A stretch of 64,000 bases of DNA from Aurantiacibacter marinus (lineage in GTDB: Bacteria > Pseudomonadota > Alphaproteobacteria > Sphingomonadales > Sphingomonadaceae): NCBI RefSeq assembly GCF_001021555.1, contig NZ_LDCP01000001.1, forward strand, positions 1,240,001 through 1,304,000. The letters are read 5' to 3'. The number at the start of each line of letters is the position of its first letter. Position 1 is the stretch's first letter. The translations under genes were made by a program, and so were the position numbers. Shown piece after piece: positions 24,623 to 33,057 of this stretch. The notes under the pieces are model-generated. The model had not been told where the DNA came from. It saw only the letters and a program-made list of their open reading frames with translations, and ran no database searches.

Positions 24623-25176
24623 TGCAGCGTTACGTCGCCTTTTTCGCCAGCATGAATGTCGGCGGCAACCGGCTGACCATGGCGGAATTGCGCGAGGCGT
24701 TGGAGCGCGAAGAACTGGAAGACATCGAAACCGTTGTCGCCAGCGGCAACGTGCTGTTCTCCTACGAAGATCGCCCGACAGATGGCCTGTCCGAAATGCT
24801 CGCTTTCATCGTGCAGGACCGCTTCCGCTTTGAAACCTTTGCCGCCGTGCGCAATGCTGCCGAAGTGCGCTCCGCCATCGAAGACAACCCGTTTTACGGT
24901 GAGGGCGAGGACAATCTCGTCCACACGCTGTTCCTCGAAGGGGAAGTCGATCCGTCAGGTTTCGATGCGCTGCTGTACGATCACAACGGACGCGGCAAAG
25001 GAGCACGCGGACCGGAACGCATCGCCAAGGGGCCGCGCTGCCTCTATATCGATTACGCTGGCGGCGTCGGCTCCAGCAAATTGACCGGCGATTTTATCGA
25101 ACGCAGAATGCAGATGCGCGGCACGGCACGCAACATGCGATCCCTGCAGCGCATTTTGGACAAGATGGAAGAATAA
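24622..25176 (+). CDS. DUF1697 family protein
   Basis: 184 aa from ATG at 24622, which overlaps the previous stop (TGATG). The family start [19 protein letters not shown], the [12 protein letters not shown] strand and the [13 protein letters not shown] segment identify DUF1697. The family has no assigned function. Its stop overlaps the rbfA start (TAATG), so it is tightly embedded in the operon. Confidence 0.92.
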   Translation: MQRYVAFFASMNVGGNRLTMAELREALEREELEDIETVVASGNVLFSYEDRPTDGLSEMLAFIVQDRFRFETFAAVRNAAEVRSAIEDNPFYGEGEDNLVHTLFLEGEVDPSGFDALLYDHNGRGKGARGPERIAKGPRCLYIDYAGGVGSSKLTGDFIERRMQMRGTARNMRSLQRILDKMEE

Positions 25177-25592
25177 TGCCCCGCCATTCCGCCCCTGAAG
25201 AACAATCCGTCCGCCTGCTGAAGGTGGGTGAGCGCGTGCGCCATATCCTGTCCGAACTGCTCGCGCGGGAAGAGGCGCATGATCCGCTTCTGCGCGCCTC
25301 CAGCATCTCCGTCACCGAAGTGCGCATGTCGCCCGATCTGCGCAATGCCAAGGTCTATGTGAAGCCGCTGCTGGGCCAGGACGAAGATGTGATCATCAAG
25401 GCGCTGCGTACCAACACGGCGTTTTTCCAGCGCGAAGTCGCCCAGCGCCTTGGCCTGAAATTTGCGCCGAAACTGCAATTCCGTGCCGACGAGAGCTTCG
25501 ATGAGGCGAGCCGGATCGAGGAACTGCTGGATGACCCGAAGGTGCGGCGGGATATTACGGACGATGAAGCGGACGGGGAAGCGGGCAGGTAA
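25176..25592 (+). CDS. rbfA: Ribosome-binding factor A
   Basis: 138 aa, KH-like 16S rRNA maturation factor needed for cold growth and 30S assembly. Recognisable parts are [37 protein letters not shown] and the late helix [28 protein letters not shown]. The C-terminal tail is acidic and basic mixed (DEADGEAGR). In most related genomes truB follows directly; here tdk and other genes lie between. Confidence 0.96.
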   Translation: MPRHSAPEEQSVRLLKVGERVRHILSELLAREEAHDPLLRASSISVTEVRMSPDLRNAKVYVKPLLGQDEDVIIKALRTNTAFFQREVAQRLGLKFAPKLQFRADESFDEASRIEELLDDPKVRRDITDDEADGEAGR

Positions 25593-25623
25593 GCGGGCGG
25601 GGAATAACTCCCGAATTCGGTTC

Positions 25624-25644
25624 ACCCTGAGCTTGTCGAAGGGT
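25624..25644. repeat. Short extragenic palindrome
   Basis: ACCCTGAGCTTGTCGAAGGGT has arms ACCCT/AGGGT and the widely seen proteobacterial CCCTGAGC-TGTCGAAGGG form, a REP-like element. It lies between rbfA and tdk. Only this copy is seen in the window. Confidence 0.6.
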
Positions 25645-25669
25645 CGTCCTTGCTTTCATACCGTGAAGC

Positions 25670-26251
25670 ATGGCCAAACTCTATTTCTACTACGCCAGCA
25701 TGAATGCGGGCAAATCGACCACGCTGCTGCAGGCAGATTTCAATTACCGCGAACGCGGCATGGCCACCATGCTGTGGACCGCCGCGATCGACACGCGAAC
25801 CGAAAGCCCTATTGCCAGCCGCATCGGCCTGACCGCAGACGCGCGGCGCTTCACCCCCGGCACGAATTTGTGGAGTGAAGTCTCTTCGCAGCACGCCGCA
25901 TCCCCGCTCGCCTGCGTGCTGATCGACGAGGCGCAATTCCTCACCGCGATGCAGGTGTGGCAATGCGCACGGTTGGCGGACGAGGCTAATATTCCAGTGC
26001 TGTGTTACGGCCTTCGCACGGATTTTCGCGGCGATCTGTTCCCCGGCTCTGCCGTGCTGCTCGGCATCGCAGACTCGATGCAGGAACTGAAAGCGGTGTG
26101 CCACTGCGGCCGCAAGGCGACCATGAACCTGCGCGTGTCCGACACCGGCGAAGCGGTGGGCGAGGGGGCGCAGACCGAAATCGGCGGGAATGAACGCTAT
26201 CTCGCGCTGTGCCGGCGGCATTTTGCGCAATCGCTTGCGATGTACAAATAG
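25670..26251 (+). CDS. tdk: Thymidine kinase
   Basis: 193 aa type II thymidine kinase for thymidine salvage. Walker A ASMNAGKSTTLL is near residue 9, the Asp-Glu motif LIDEAQFL near 84, the lasso region follows, and the zinc cysteines are visible as CHCG (about 145) and LCRRHF near the end. It begins 25 bases after the REP-like palindrome. Convergent with the membrane protein gene at 26280. Confidence 0.96.
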   Translation: MAKLYFYYASMNAGKSTTLLQADFNYRERGMATMLWTAAIDTRTESPIASRIGLTADARRFTPGTNLWSEVSSQHAASPLACVLIDEAQFLTAMQVWQCARLADEANIPVLCYGLRTDFRGDLFPGSAVLLGIADSMQELKAVCHCGRKATMNLRVSDTGEAVGEGAQTEIGGNERYLALCRRHFAQSLAMYK

Positions 26252-26279
26252 GTGCGGTCACTAATCCCGGGAACAGGGA

Positions 26280-26732
26280 TTATCCGAGCAATACCGCTCC
26301 GGCTTTCCAGGCCAGTATTCCCCACGCTATCGTCAAGATGAAGACGGAGATACCGCCTAGGATAAACGCGGTCTTCTGGATGGTTTCCCCGCCATAAACG
26401 AAAGCGTTTATGCCGAAAGCGCGCAGGAAATAGGGGACTGCGTTCATCCAGCCGCCAAAGATGATGCCTGCGACCAGCCAAACCGGTGCTGACAGATCGA
26501 AGAGCACGAGTAGTCCTGCCGCCAGGCCTTGCATGAAGGCCAGCATAATCCAGTCGAGGTGCGCGGATAGGAGCAGGCGAAAGTTGACGCTCCGCGTTGC
26601 TTTGGAAAGAGTGCTCATCTGCAAGTGCGGGATCATCATGAACAGGCCCAGCAGAGAGGCCCAGAAGATCGCCAGTGCGCCGCTGAACATCAGCCATTGC
26701 GCGGCTCTGGTCGGCTCGAAGATTTCAGCCAT
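26280..26732 (-). CDS. Four-helix integral membrane protein, unknown function
   Basis: 150 aa with four hydrophobic segments (about residues 12-33, 55-77, 82-100 and 122-145). The segment LLSAHLDWIMLAFMQG carries a conserved-looking histidine in a membrane helix and loosely recalls small membrane isomerase/mutase families such as styrene-oxide isomerase, but the likeness is too weak to name it. It is monocistronic, convergent with tdk. Codon use is normal. Confidence 0.7.
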   Translation of the reverse strand: MAEIFEPTRAAQWLMFSGALAIFWASLLGLFMMIPHLQMSTLSKATRSVNFRLLLSAHLDWIMLAFMQGLAAGLLVLFDLSAPVWLVAGIIFGGWMNAVPYFLRAFGINAFVYGGETIQKTAFILGGISVFILTIAWGILAWKAGAVLLG

Positions 26733-26783
26733 TCGAGCATGTTCCCATCGAAAGCGACGTTGATTTCCTGAAGTTACCTTGCA

Positions 26784-27278
26784 TCAAAAAACCCCTAGAT
26801 CCAGACCAGCCGCCAAAGTTTCGCCTAGTACGTGGGCCTCGGCCAATTCAGCCTCGTCTATTTGCTTCGGCGAGAGGATTTCCTCTTTCGTCTGCGCCTT
26901 CACATTGACGATCCGCGTCTCAGCCACCCGCTTCAGCCGCCATCCGGTTGCAATCCGCTCCAACTGGCGTTGTGCGTTGCTCCCGTCCGATCCGGCGCAG
27001 ATCATCGCGGCGTAGGGTCGGCCTTCGATCTGGCCGAGGACATCGTAATAGGTCCGGTCGAAAAAGGCTTTCATCACGCCGGCAATCGCGGCGAGGTTTT
27101 CCGGGCAGACGAAAATGTAGCCGTCTGCGTTCAGCAAATCGGCGGATTCAGCGTCCTCTGCTGCCAGGAGGCGCACGTCCACGCCCCCCGCCTCCACGGC
27201 GCCGCCGCGCGCGGCATCCGCCAACTGGCGGGAGCCGCTGGTGAAACTGTACCAGATGATCGCAAGTGTCTTTTCCAT
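26784..27278 (-). CDS. Flavodoxin-fold NAD(P)H-dependent FMN reductase-like protein
   Basis: 164 aa. The N-terminal strand LAIIWYSFTSGSRQLADAA binds the FMN phosphate, and the YIFVCPENLAAIAGVMKAFFDRTYYD segment lines the flavin ring, both typical of the flavodoxin-like reductase clan. It is probably a cytoplasmic FMN protein. It is 198 bases downstream of an AbgT-family gene in the same direction, separated by a repeat-rich spacer. Confidence 0.8.
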   Translation of the reverse strand: MEKTLAIIWYSFTSGSRQLADAARGGAVEAGGVDVRLLAAEDAESADLLNADGYIFVCPENLAAIAGVMKAFFDRTYYDVLGQIEGRPYAAMICAGSDGSNAQRQLERIATGWRLKRVAETRIVNVKAQTKEEILSPKQIDEAELAEAHVLGETLAAGLDLGVF

Positions 27279-27390
27279 CGTCCGGCAGCTTAGAGGCTCT
27301 GGCCTGTCCTACAAGCGGCGCGTTGTGCATTGGACCGGACAGTTCTTTGACACTGTTGATCCCGGCATTGCGCGTTTTTCAAACGAAAAG

Positions 27391-27480
27391 TGTCACCCTG
27401 TCTCAATCAGCCGGTGCATGGCGGATTTCTGCGGAAAACCAGCCTATCGTACAAGGTGACAGGGTGTAACCTTTGTCACC
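27391..27480. repeat. Cluster of GGTGACA/TGTCACC repeats after the AbgT-family gene
   Basis: Three copies of TGTCACC or its complement occur: TGTCACCCTGT at 27391-27401, AAGGTGACAGGGTGT at 27453-27467 and TTGTCACCCTGAG at 27474-27485, which includes the transporter stop codon. Two can pair as a hairpin CAGGGTG / CACCCTG on the reverse strand just after that stop. It may act as a transcription or mRNA-stability element. Confidence 0.45.
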
Positions 27481-29062
27481 CTGAGCCCGTTGCAGCGGGA
27501 ATATCCATGAACACTGACGTGCCCGGCCCAAGCGGAATATCGAACACCACCCAGCTGACCGTTACCGCCAGCCCCGCTGCCATAATCCCGAAGAAATACG
27601 GCATCATCAGCGCGGTCAGGCTGCCCAGGCCGAAATGTTTGTTCCAGCGCTGGCAAAAGATCAGGATGAGCGGGAAATACACCATCAGCGGGGTGATGAT
27701 ATTGGTCGCGCTGTCGCCCACGCGGTAGGCCGCTGTGGTCATTTCGGGGGAGACGCCGAGCAGCATCAGCATGGGCACCAGGACCGGGGCGAGCAGCGCC
27801 CATTTCGCACTGGCAGAACCGATGATCAGGTTCAGCGCCGCACCGAACAGCACGATGGCGATCAGCATGGCCCACACCGGCAACCCGCTCGCCTTCAGTG
27901 TATCTGCGCCAGTCACCGCCAGCACGATACCAAGATTGGACCACGCGAACATGACCACGAAATGCGCCGCTACGAAACTGAGGACGAGGTAATAGGCCAT
28001 GTCCTTCATTGCGTCTGCCATCATGCCAATCAGATCGCGGTGATCGCCAATTGTCCCGGCAGCTTTGCCATAGGCGTATCCGGGCAGCAGGAAGACCAGC
28101 AGGAAGAACGGCAGCAGGCTTTTGTAAAGGGGGTTCAACTGTGCTTCGGGCGGGGCGGCCGGGTCTATCAGAGGTGTCACAGGTCCGAAGAAGAGGAACA
28201 GCCACAGGGCCACGAGGCCCAGCACTACCAGCCCGGCGTTGCGCATACCGCGCTTCTGATCCGCGGTAATGGCCGTGGGCGCTTCTTCGGTGGCCGCTTC
28301 ACCTGCAAGCGATGGATCATAGGCGCCAAGGCGCGGCTCTATCATCCGGTCCGTCACGAACCAGATGACTGGCAGATAGGCAACAGTCATCGCGGCGATG
28401 AAGTACCAATTGCCTGCGATATTGATCGTGTAATCGCCGAACACCGTTTGAACGGCGGCCTCTGTAATGCCCAGCAGCAGCGCATCCAATTGGCCCGGTA
28501 CCAGGTTCGCGCTGAACGCGCCTGACACTGCGGCAAAGCTAACCCCGATGCCCACAAGCGGATGGCGGCCCGCTGCGTGGTAGATGATCGCGGCCAGCGG
28601 GATCATCACCACAAAGGCGGCATCGGCGGCGTGGTTCGCCATCATGCAGGCCAGCGCCATCGCGGGGGTGAGCCAGAAGCGCGGTGCGTTGGCGACGCTG
28701 GCGCGCATGGCGGTGGTGAACAGGCCGGACCGCTCTGCCACGCCAGCGCCCAGCATCACCACCAGCACGAAGCCCAATGGCGGGAAGTGGGTGAAGGTTT
28801 CGGGCACCAGCGTCAGCAGCCGGCGCAGGTTTTCCTCCGACAGCAGGCTCTCAACCGTGATCAGGCGATTGGTACCGGTGTCCGGATCTATCTCTGCCGG
28901 ATGCGGCGCGGCCCATCCGGCAAGGTTCGCCGCCACAGACAGCGCGATCAGGATGGCGATGAAATAAACGAACAATAGCACCGGATCGGGCAGGCGGTTG
29001 CCCGTCCGTTCGATCCAGCCGAGAAAACCGCTTTGCGCAGTTGGCGTGCCGCTCGTGTTCAT
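27476..29062 (-). CDS. AbgT family transporter, copy 1
   Basis: 528 aa from the ATG at 29060-29062, which follows GGGGGGAAGAG. The family signatures are the N-terminal GWIERTGNRLPDPVLLFVY, LGFVLVVMLGAGVAERSGL and the late GSASAKWALLAPVLVPMLM and VGDSATNIITPLMVYFPL hairpins. AbgT proteins export sulfonamides or import p-aminobenzoyl-glutamate using ion gradients. It is the downstream member of a tandem pair and is 32 bases from copy 2. Confidence 0.93.
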   Translation of the reverse strand: MNTSGTPTAQSGFLGWIERTGNRLPDPVLLFVYFIAILIALSVAANLAGWAAPHPAEIDPDTGTNRLITVESLLSEENLRRLLTLVPETFTHFPPLGFVLVVMLGAGVAERSGLFTTAMRASVANAPRFWLTPAMALACMMANHAADAAFVVMIPLAAIIYHAAGRHPLVGIGVSFAAVSGAFSANLVPGQLDALLLGITEAAVQTVFGDYTINIAGNWYFIAAMTVAYLPVIWFVTDRMIEPRLGAYDPSLAGEAATEEAPTAITADQKRGMRNAGLVVLGLVALWLFLFFGPVTPLIDPAAPPEAQLNPLYKSLLPFFLLVFLLPGYAYGKAAGTIGDHRDLIGMMADAMKDMAYYLVLSFVAAHFVVMFAWSNLGIVLAVTGADTLKASGLPVWAMLIAIVLFGAALNLIIGSASAKWALLAPVLVPMLMLLGVSPEMTTAAYRVGDSATNIITPLMVYFPLILIFCQRWNKHFGLGSLTALMMPYFFGIMAAGLAVTVSWVVFDIPLGPGTSVFMDIPAATGSG

Positions 29063-29094
29063 CTCTTCCCCCCCGGTATGCTGGCAAATTCGGA

Positions 29095-30762
29095 CTATTG
29101 CGTAGCTGGTAAAGCCATGCCGGACGCATCTGCTGCCGAAGGCAGGACGTAACCGACCGGCGCATCGGGCCCAAGCGGAATGCCGAGATAGAACCAGACA
29201 ACAATCAGCAAGGTGCCCGAAATCAACAGCCATATCGAGTACGGCAGCATCATGGCGGTCAGGCTACCAAGGCCGAAATCCTTCTGCCAGCGCTGGGCGA
29301 AGACGAGGATCAGCGGGAAATAGACCATCAGCGGAGTAATGATGTTGGTTGCACTGTCGCCAACACGGTACGCTGCGGTAGCGCCCTCGGGGCTAATCCC
29401 GAGCAGCATTAGCATCGGCACCAGGATCGGCGCGAGCAAAGCCCATTTCGCGCTGGCCGAACCCACGAAAAGATTCAGCAGCGCCGCGAACAGCACCATC
29501 AGGCCGATGACCAGCGGAAGCGGCAAGCCAGTCGACTGGATCGCATCTGCGCCGTGAACGGCCGAAATAAGCCCGAGATTCGACCAGTTGAACATCGCCA
29601 CAAAATGCGCTGCGGCAAAGGCGAGGACGAGGTAGTAGCCCATGTCTTTCATGGACTCCGCCATCATGGCCACGAGGTCACGGTGATCGTTGATTGTCCC
29701 CGCCGCGCGGCCATAGGCCCAGCCCGTCAGCAGAAACAGAATGAAGAATGCAGCGACCAGCGATTTGTAGAACGGATCGAGCTCCGTGTGGATTGAACAA
29801 TCGGTCAAACCCTCGCACGCAGCCTCATTGATGAGCGGAGTTCCCGGCGCGAACACCATGGCCGCCCACAGGGCGACGACAAAGATTGCAGCAAGGCCCG
29901 CATGCCGCAGGCCTTTGGCTGCTGCGGGGCCAGTATGTTCATCCGGATCAGGGCTGGTTTCCGTGGCCACGGTAGACGCAGTTCCCGGTGCCGAGGCACC
30001 GCCCTTCCAAGCGCCCAGACGCGGTTCAATTATCTTGTCGGTGACGTACCAGATCAGCGGCAGATACAGGAACGTCATTGCGGTAATGAAATACCAATTG
30101 CCCGCAATATTGGTGGTCCACATCGGGTCAAGCCCGCTGCCGCCAACCGCTTCTTCGGTAATCCCGAACAATAGTGCATCAAGCTGACCGGGCGAGATGT
30201 TAGCCGAGAAACCGCCGGACACACCGGCGAAGGCGGCTGCAATACCTGCCAGCGGGTGCCGGCCCGCCGCGGCGAACAGAATGCCTGCGAGCGGGATCAA
30301 CACCACATATCCTGCGTCGGCGGCATGGTTGCCCAGCATCGCCACCAGTGCAACTACGGGCGTCAAAAGGGCTGTCGGTGCCTTTCTGACTGCGGCGGAC
30401 ATGCCTGCAGCAAAAAAGCCGGACCGTTCCGCCACACCTGCGCCCAGCATTACGACAAGAACATAGCCGAGAGGATGGAAATGGGTGAACGTCGTCGGCA
30501 TTTGCACCCAGAGCCGCTGTATGTTCTCCGCCGAAAGCAGGCTGGTGGCCTGGATCGTGCTTGGCAATCCGGTCGCCTCGTCCACCAAGGTCGGATGGAA
30601 CGCAGAAACGCCTGCCAGTTCGCAGATGATCGATATCACTACGAGCGCCAAGATCAGGTAAAAGAAGATGAAAACAGGATCGGGCAATTTATTGCCCGTG
30701 CGTTCAACGTATCCGAGAAAACCTGTTTGAGCCTGAGGCGCAGCGGCGGCGGTATCGTTCAT
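29095..30762 (-). CDS. AbgT family transporter, copy 2
   Basis: 555 aa from the ATG at 30760-30762 (MNDTAAAAPQAQTGFLGYVE). It matches copy 1 through most of its length, with the same LGYVLVVMLGAGVAERSG, GSASAKWALLAPILVPMLM and VGDSATNIITPLMVYFPL blocks. It differs in a longer central loop (about residues 265-355), which holds cysteines in EAACEGLTDCSIHTEL. The two copies are a clear duplication. Both lie between rbfA and truB. Confidence 0.93.
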   Translation of the reverse strand: MNDTAAAAPQAQTGFLGYVERTGNKLPDPVFIFFYLILALVVISIICELAGVSAFHPTLVDEATGLPSTIQATSLLSAENIQRLWVQMPTTFTHFHPLGYVLVVMLGAGVAERSGFFAAGMSAAVRKAPTALLTPVVALVAMLGNHAADAGYVVLIPLAGILFAAAGRHPLAGIAAAFAGVSGGFSANISPGQLDALLFGITEEAVGGSGLDPMWTTNIAGNWYFITAMTFLYLPLIWYVTDKIIEPRLGAWKGGASAPGTASTVATETSPDPDEHTGPAAAKGLRHAGLAAIFVVALWAAMVFAPGTPLINEAACEGLTDCSIHTELDPFYKSLVAAFFILFLLTGWAYGRAAGTINDHRDLVAMMAESMKDMGYYLVLAFAAAHFVAMFNWSNLGLISAVHGADAIQSTGLPLPLVIGLMVLFAALLNLFVGSASAKWALLAPILVPMLMLLGISPEGATAAYRVGDSATNIITPLMVYFPLILVFAQRWQKDFGLGSLTAMMLPYSIWLLISGTLLIVVWFYLGIPLGPDAPVGYVLPSAADASGMALPATQ

Positions 30763-30857
30763 TTTGCGTCCTGTCCCGAAAAACAATATGGCGTCTGCTA
30801 ACATGCAGATGGCCGCAGGTCTTTACCCTTGCTGCAGCCTTCCCCATCTAGGACGCA

Positions 30858-31544
30858 ATGACTGACACCCTTCTTCTGGCAAGCATCCTGATCCCTTGCT
30901 TGATCATCGCCATCGTTTTTCATGAAGTGGCCCACGGCTGGGTCGCTTTGATGCTGGGCGATCCGACCGCTCAGGAGCAGAACAGGCTCAGCCTCAATCC
31001 CATCCGCCATGTCGATCCCATCGGGACGCTGCTGGTGCCGGGAGCGCTCGCGCTGGCCGGAATGCCGGTGTTCGGCTGGGCCAAGCCGGTGCCGGTCATC
31101 AAACAACGCCTGAACAATCCGCGGTTTGGCATGATGGCTGTGGCGGCGGCAGGGCCCGGTACGAATTTCGTGCTGGCGGCGATCGGGGCGGTGTTGCTCG
31201 GCCTGATCGCGCCGAATCTTGCCGGTGGCCCAGGCGGGGAACCGCACTTGTTTGTCACAGCCCTGGTCTATTTCATCTCGATCAATATCTTCCTTGCGCT
31301 TTTCAACCTGCTGCCAATCCCGCCGTTTGATGGATCGCACGTGATTGAGGGACTCCTGCCGCGCTCTGCCGCAAAGGCTTATGAGAAAATCCGCCCGCTC
31401 GGATTCCCGTTGCTGTTCGTCCTGCTGGTGGCCGTGCCGTATATCTTCCCCGGTGCTGGCATCGTCGAGAATGTGGTGCTGCCGCCGGTCGAATGGGTGA
31501 TGGACAAATATCTGTCGCTGGCTGGAGCAATTGCCGGTGAGTGA
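30858..31544 (+). CDS. Site-2-protease-like membrane metalloprotease, M50 family
   Basis: 228 aa. The zinc motif HEVAHG is at about residue 22 in the first membrane helix, the second motif NLLPIPPFDGSHVI supplies the aspartate near residue 158, and the NPIRHVDPIGT segment is typical of the minimal S2P-like group. There is no PDZ domain, so this is the short form. The last codons overlap the truB start. Substrate unknown. Confidence 0.92.
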   Translation: MTDTLLLASILIPCLIIAIVFHEVAHGWVALMLGDPTAQEQNRLSLNPIRHVDPIGTLLVPGALALAGMPVFGWAKPVPVIKQRLNNPRFGMMAVAAAGPGTNFVLAAIGAVLLGLIAPNLAGGPGGEPHLFVTALVYFISINIFLALFNLLPIPPFDGSHVIEGLLPRSAAKAYEKIRPLGFPLLFVLLVAVPYIFPGAGIVENVVLPPVEWVMDKYLSLAGAIAGE

Positions 31545-32532
31545 CAGGCCAGTCCCTGATAAGACCGCACCAAACGGCTGGCTGATCCTCGACAAGCCGC
31601 GCGGGCTTGGCTCTACACAGGCGGTTGGCGCGGTGAAGCGAAATTTGCGCGAAGCAGGTTACGGCAAGGTCAAGACGGGCCACGGCGGCACTCTCGATCC
31701 GCTGGCAGAGGGTGTTCTGCTCATTGCGTTGGGAGAAGCGACGAAGCTGACCGGCCGTATGCTTGATGCCGACAAGACGTATGAATTCACGATCCAGTTT
31801 GGCGAAGAAACGACCACTCTCGACACAGAAGGCGAAGTCACCGCCACGTCAGACCGCCGCCCGCCGCTGGCCGCCATTGCCGCAATTTGTGAGCATTTCA
31901 CTGGCGAGATTGACCAGGTCCCTCCCAAATATTCCGCGCTGAAGGTGGACGGCAGACGCGCATATGATCTGGCGCGGGCAGGGGAGGAAGTTGAGCTGAA
32001 GACGCGGCGCGTCACCATTCATTCGCTTTCTTTCACTGGCCCTGATTTGTCCGGCGAAGGCGTCTCTGCTTTCGACACCACGCTTGGCAGGCCTGACCCG
32101 TGGGACCCGCAGGCGCCGTTGGAGATGGCCGATGCCGTCACGCTGGTCGCGCGTGTCTCCAAAGGGACTTACATCCGTTCTCTTGCACGGGACATCGCGC
32201 GCGCCCTTGGCACAGTTGGCCACGTCACCTATCTAAGGCGAACACAGGCTGGCCCATTCCGCGAGGAACAGGCGATTTCGCTGGACATGCTGAATGAAAT
32301 CGGTAAGGGCGCGCCTCTTCAAGACCACCTCCTGTCACTGGAGGCGGGGCTGGACGGTATCCCGGTTCTCGCTCTCGATCAGACAAGTGCGCAGGCGGCC
32401 AGACAAGGCCGGGTCGTTTCTGATCTGCCCCACCCCGACGGGCTCTACTTTGCCAGACTGGACGATGTTCCGGTGGCTTTGGTGGAACTTAACGGGGGCG
32501 CGATGAAGGTCGTGCGGGGGTTCAACCTTTAA
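31537..32532 (+). CDS. truB: tRNA pseudouridine(55) synthase TruB
   Basis: 331 aa from the GTG at 31537, overlapping the M50 gene by eight bases; a TTG at 31531 is an alternative. It makes pseudouridine 55 in the T loop of tRNA. The catalytic motif [19 protein letters not shown] (about residues 47-65) contains the Asp nucleophile, and the family start [18 protein letters not shown] and [13 protein letters not shown] region follow. It re-joins the translation cluster with rpsO and pnp downstream. Confidence 0.96.
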   Translation: MSDRPVPDKTAPNGWLILDKPRGLGSTQAVGAVKRNLREAGYGKVKTGHGGTLDPLAEGVLLIALGEATKLTGRMLDADKTYEFTIQFGEETTTLDTEGEVTATSDRRPPLAAIAAICEHFTGEIDQVPPKYSALKVDGRRAYDLARAGEEVELKTRRVTIHSLSFTGPDLSGEGVSAFDTTLGRPDPWDPQAPLEMADAVTLVARVSKGTYIRSLARDIARALGTVGHVTYLRRTQAGPFREEQAISLDMLNEIGKGAPLQDHLLSLEAGLDGIPVLALDQTSAQAARQGRVVSDLPHPDGLYFARLDDVPVALVELNGGAMKVVRGFNL

Positions 32533-32557
32533 AGATACTGCGGAAGGTACGAATTAC

Positions 32558-32827
32558 ATGACGATTACTGCAGAACGTAAGGCCGAAGTCATTGCCGAAA
32601 ACGCCCAGAGCGACGGCGACACCGGCTCCCCCGAAGTACAGGTAGCGATCCTCACAGAGCGCATTCGCAACCTGACCGATCACTTCAAGGGCAACCACAA
32701 GGATAACCATTCCCGCCGTGGTCTGCTGAAGATGGTCAACAAGCGTCGTTCGCTGCTGGCCTATCTGAAGAAAGAAGATCTGGCGCGGTACAACGCGCTG
32801 ATCCAGAAGCTGGGTCTTCGTAAATAA
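32558..32827 (+). CDS. rpsO: 30S ribosomal protein S15
   Basis: 89 aa, standard length. It binds the central domain of 16S rRNA. Conserved blocks are [39 protein letters not shown] and the end LIQKLGLRK. It lies 25 bases after truB and is followed by a terminator, the usual rpsO-pnp layout. Confidence 0.98.
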   Translation: MTITAERKAEVIAENAQSDGDTGSPEVQVAILTERIRNLTDHFKGNHKDNHSRRGLLKMVNKRRSLLAYLKKEDLARYNALIQKLGLRK

Positions 32828-32840
32828 GAGTTTCGTGAAA

Positions 32841-32867
32841 AAGGCGGCTCCAACGGGCCGCCTTTCT
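32841..32867 (+). terminator. Rho-independent terminator after rpsO
   Basis: AAGGCGGC and GCCGCCTT form an eight-base stem with an eight-base loop, followed by TCTC with few Ts and preceded by an A-run. It sits 13 bases after the rpsO stop. Confidence 0.75.
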
Positions 32868-32955
32868 CGCATTTGGGGTATGGCGGCATCCGGCTGCCAT
32901 CCTTGGGGCTTACAAGCGCCTCGCACCGGACCGGGACGGTTTTCCCGGATTGGAA

Positions 32956-32999
32956 GTATCGCGGCAGAAAGTGGAAACCGGTTTCTGCGACCGCGATAC
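32956..32999 (+). promoter_or_regulatory. Long hairpin in the pnp leader
   Basis: GTATCGCGG (32956-32964) pairs fully with CCGCGATAC (32991-32999); after a three-base bulge CAGAAA pairs with TTTCTG. In enterobacteria a comparable stem in the pnp leader is cut by RNase III for PNPase autocontrol. Position 58 bases before pnp fits such a role, which is inference here. Confidence 0.55.
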
Positions 33000-33057
33000 A
33001 ACCAGACAAATAGGCCCCGCATCGCAATGTGGCGGGCGGGTTCAATAAGGAAAATAC

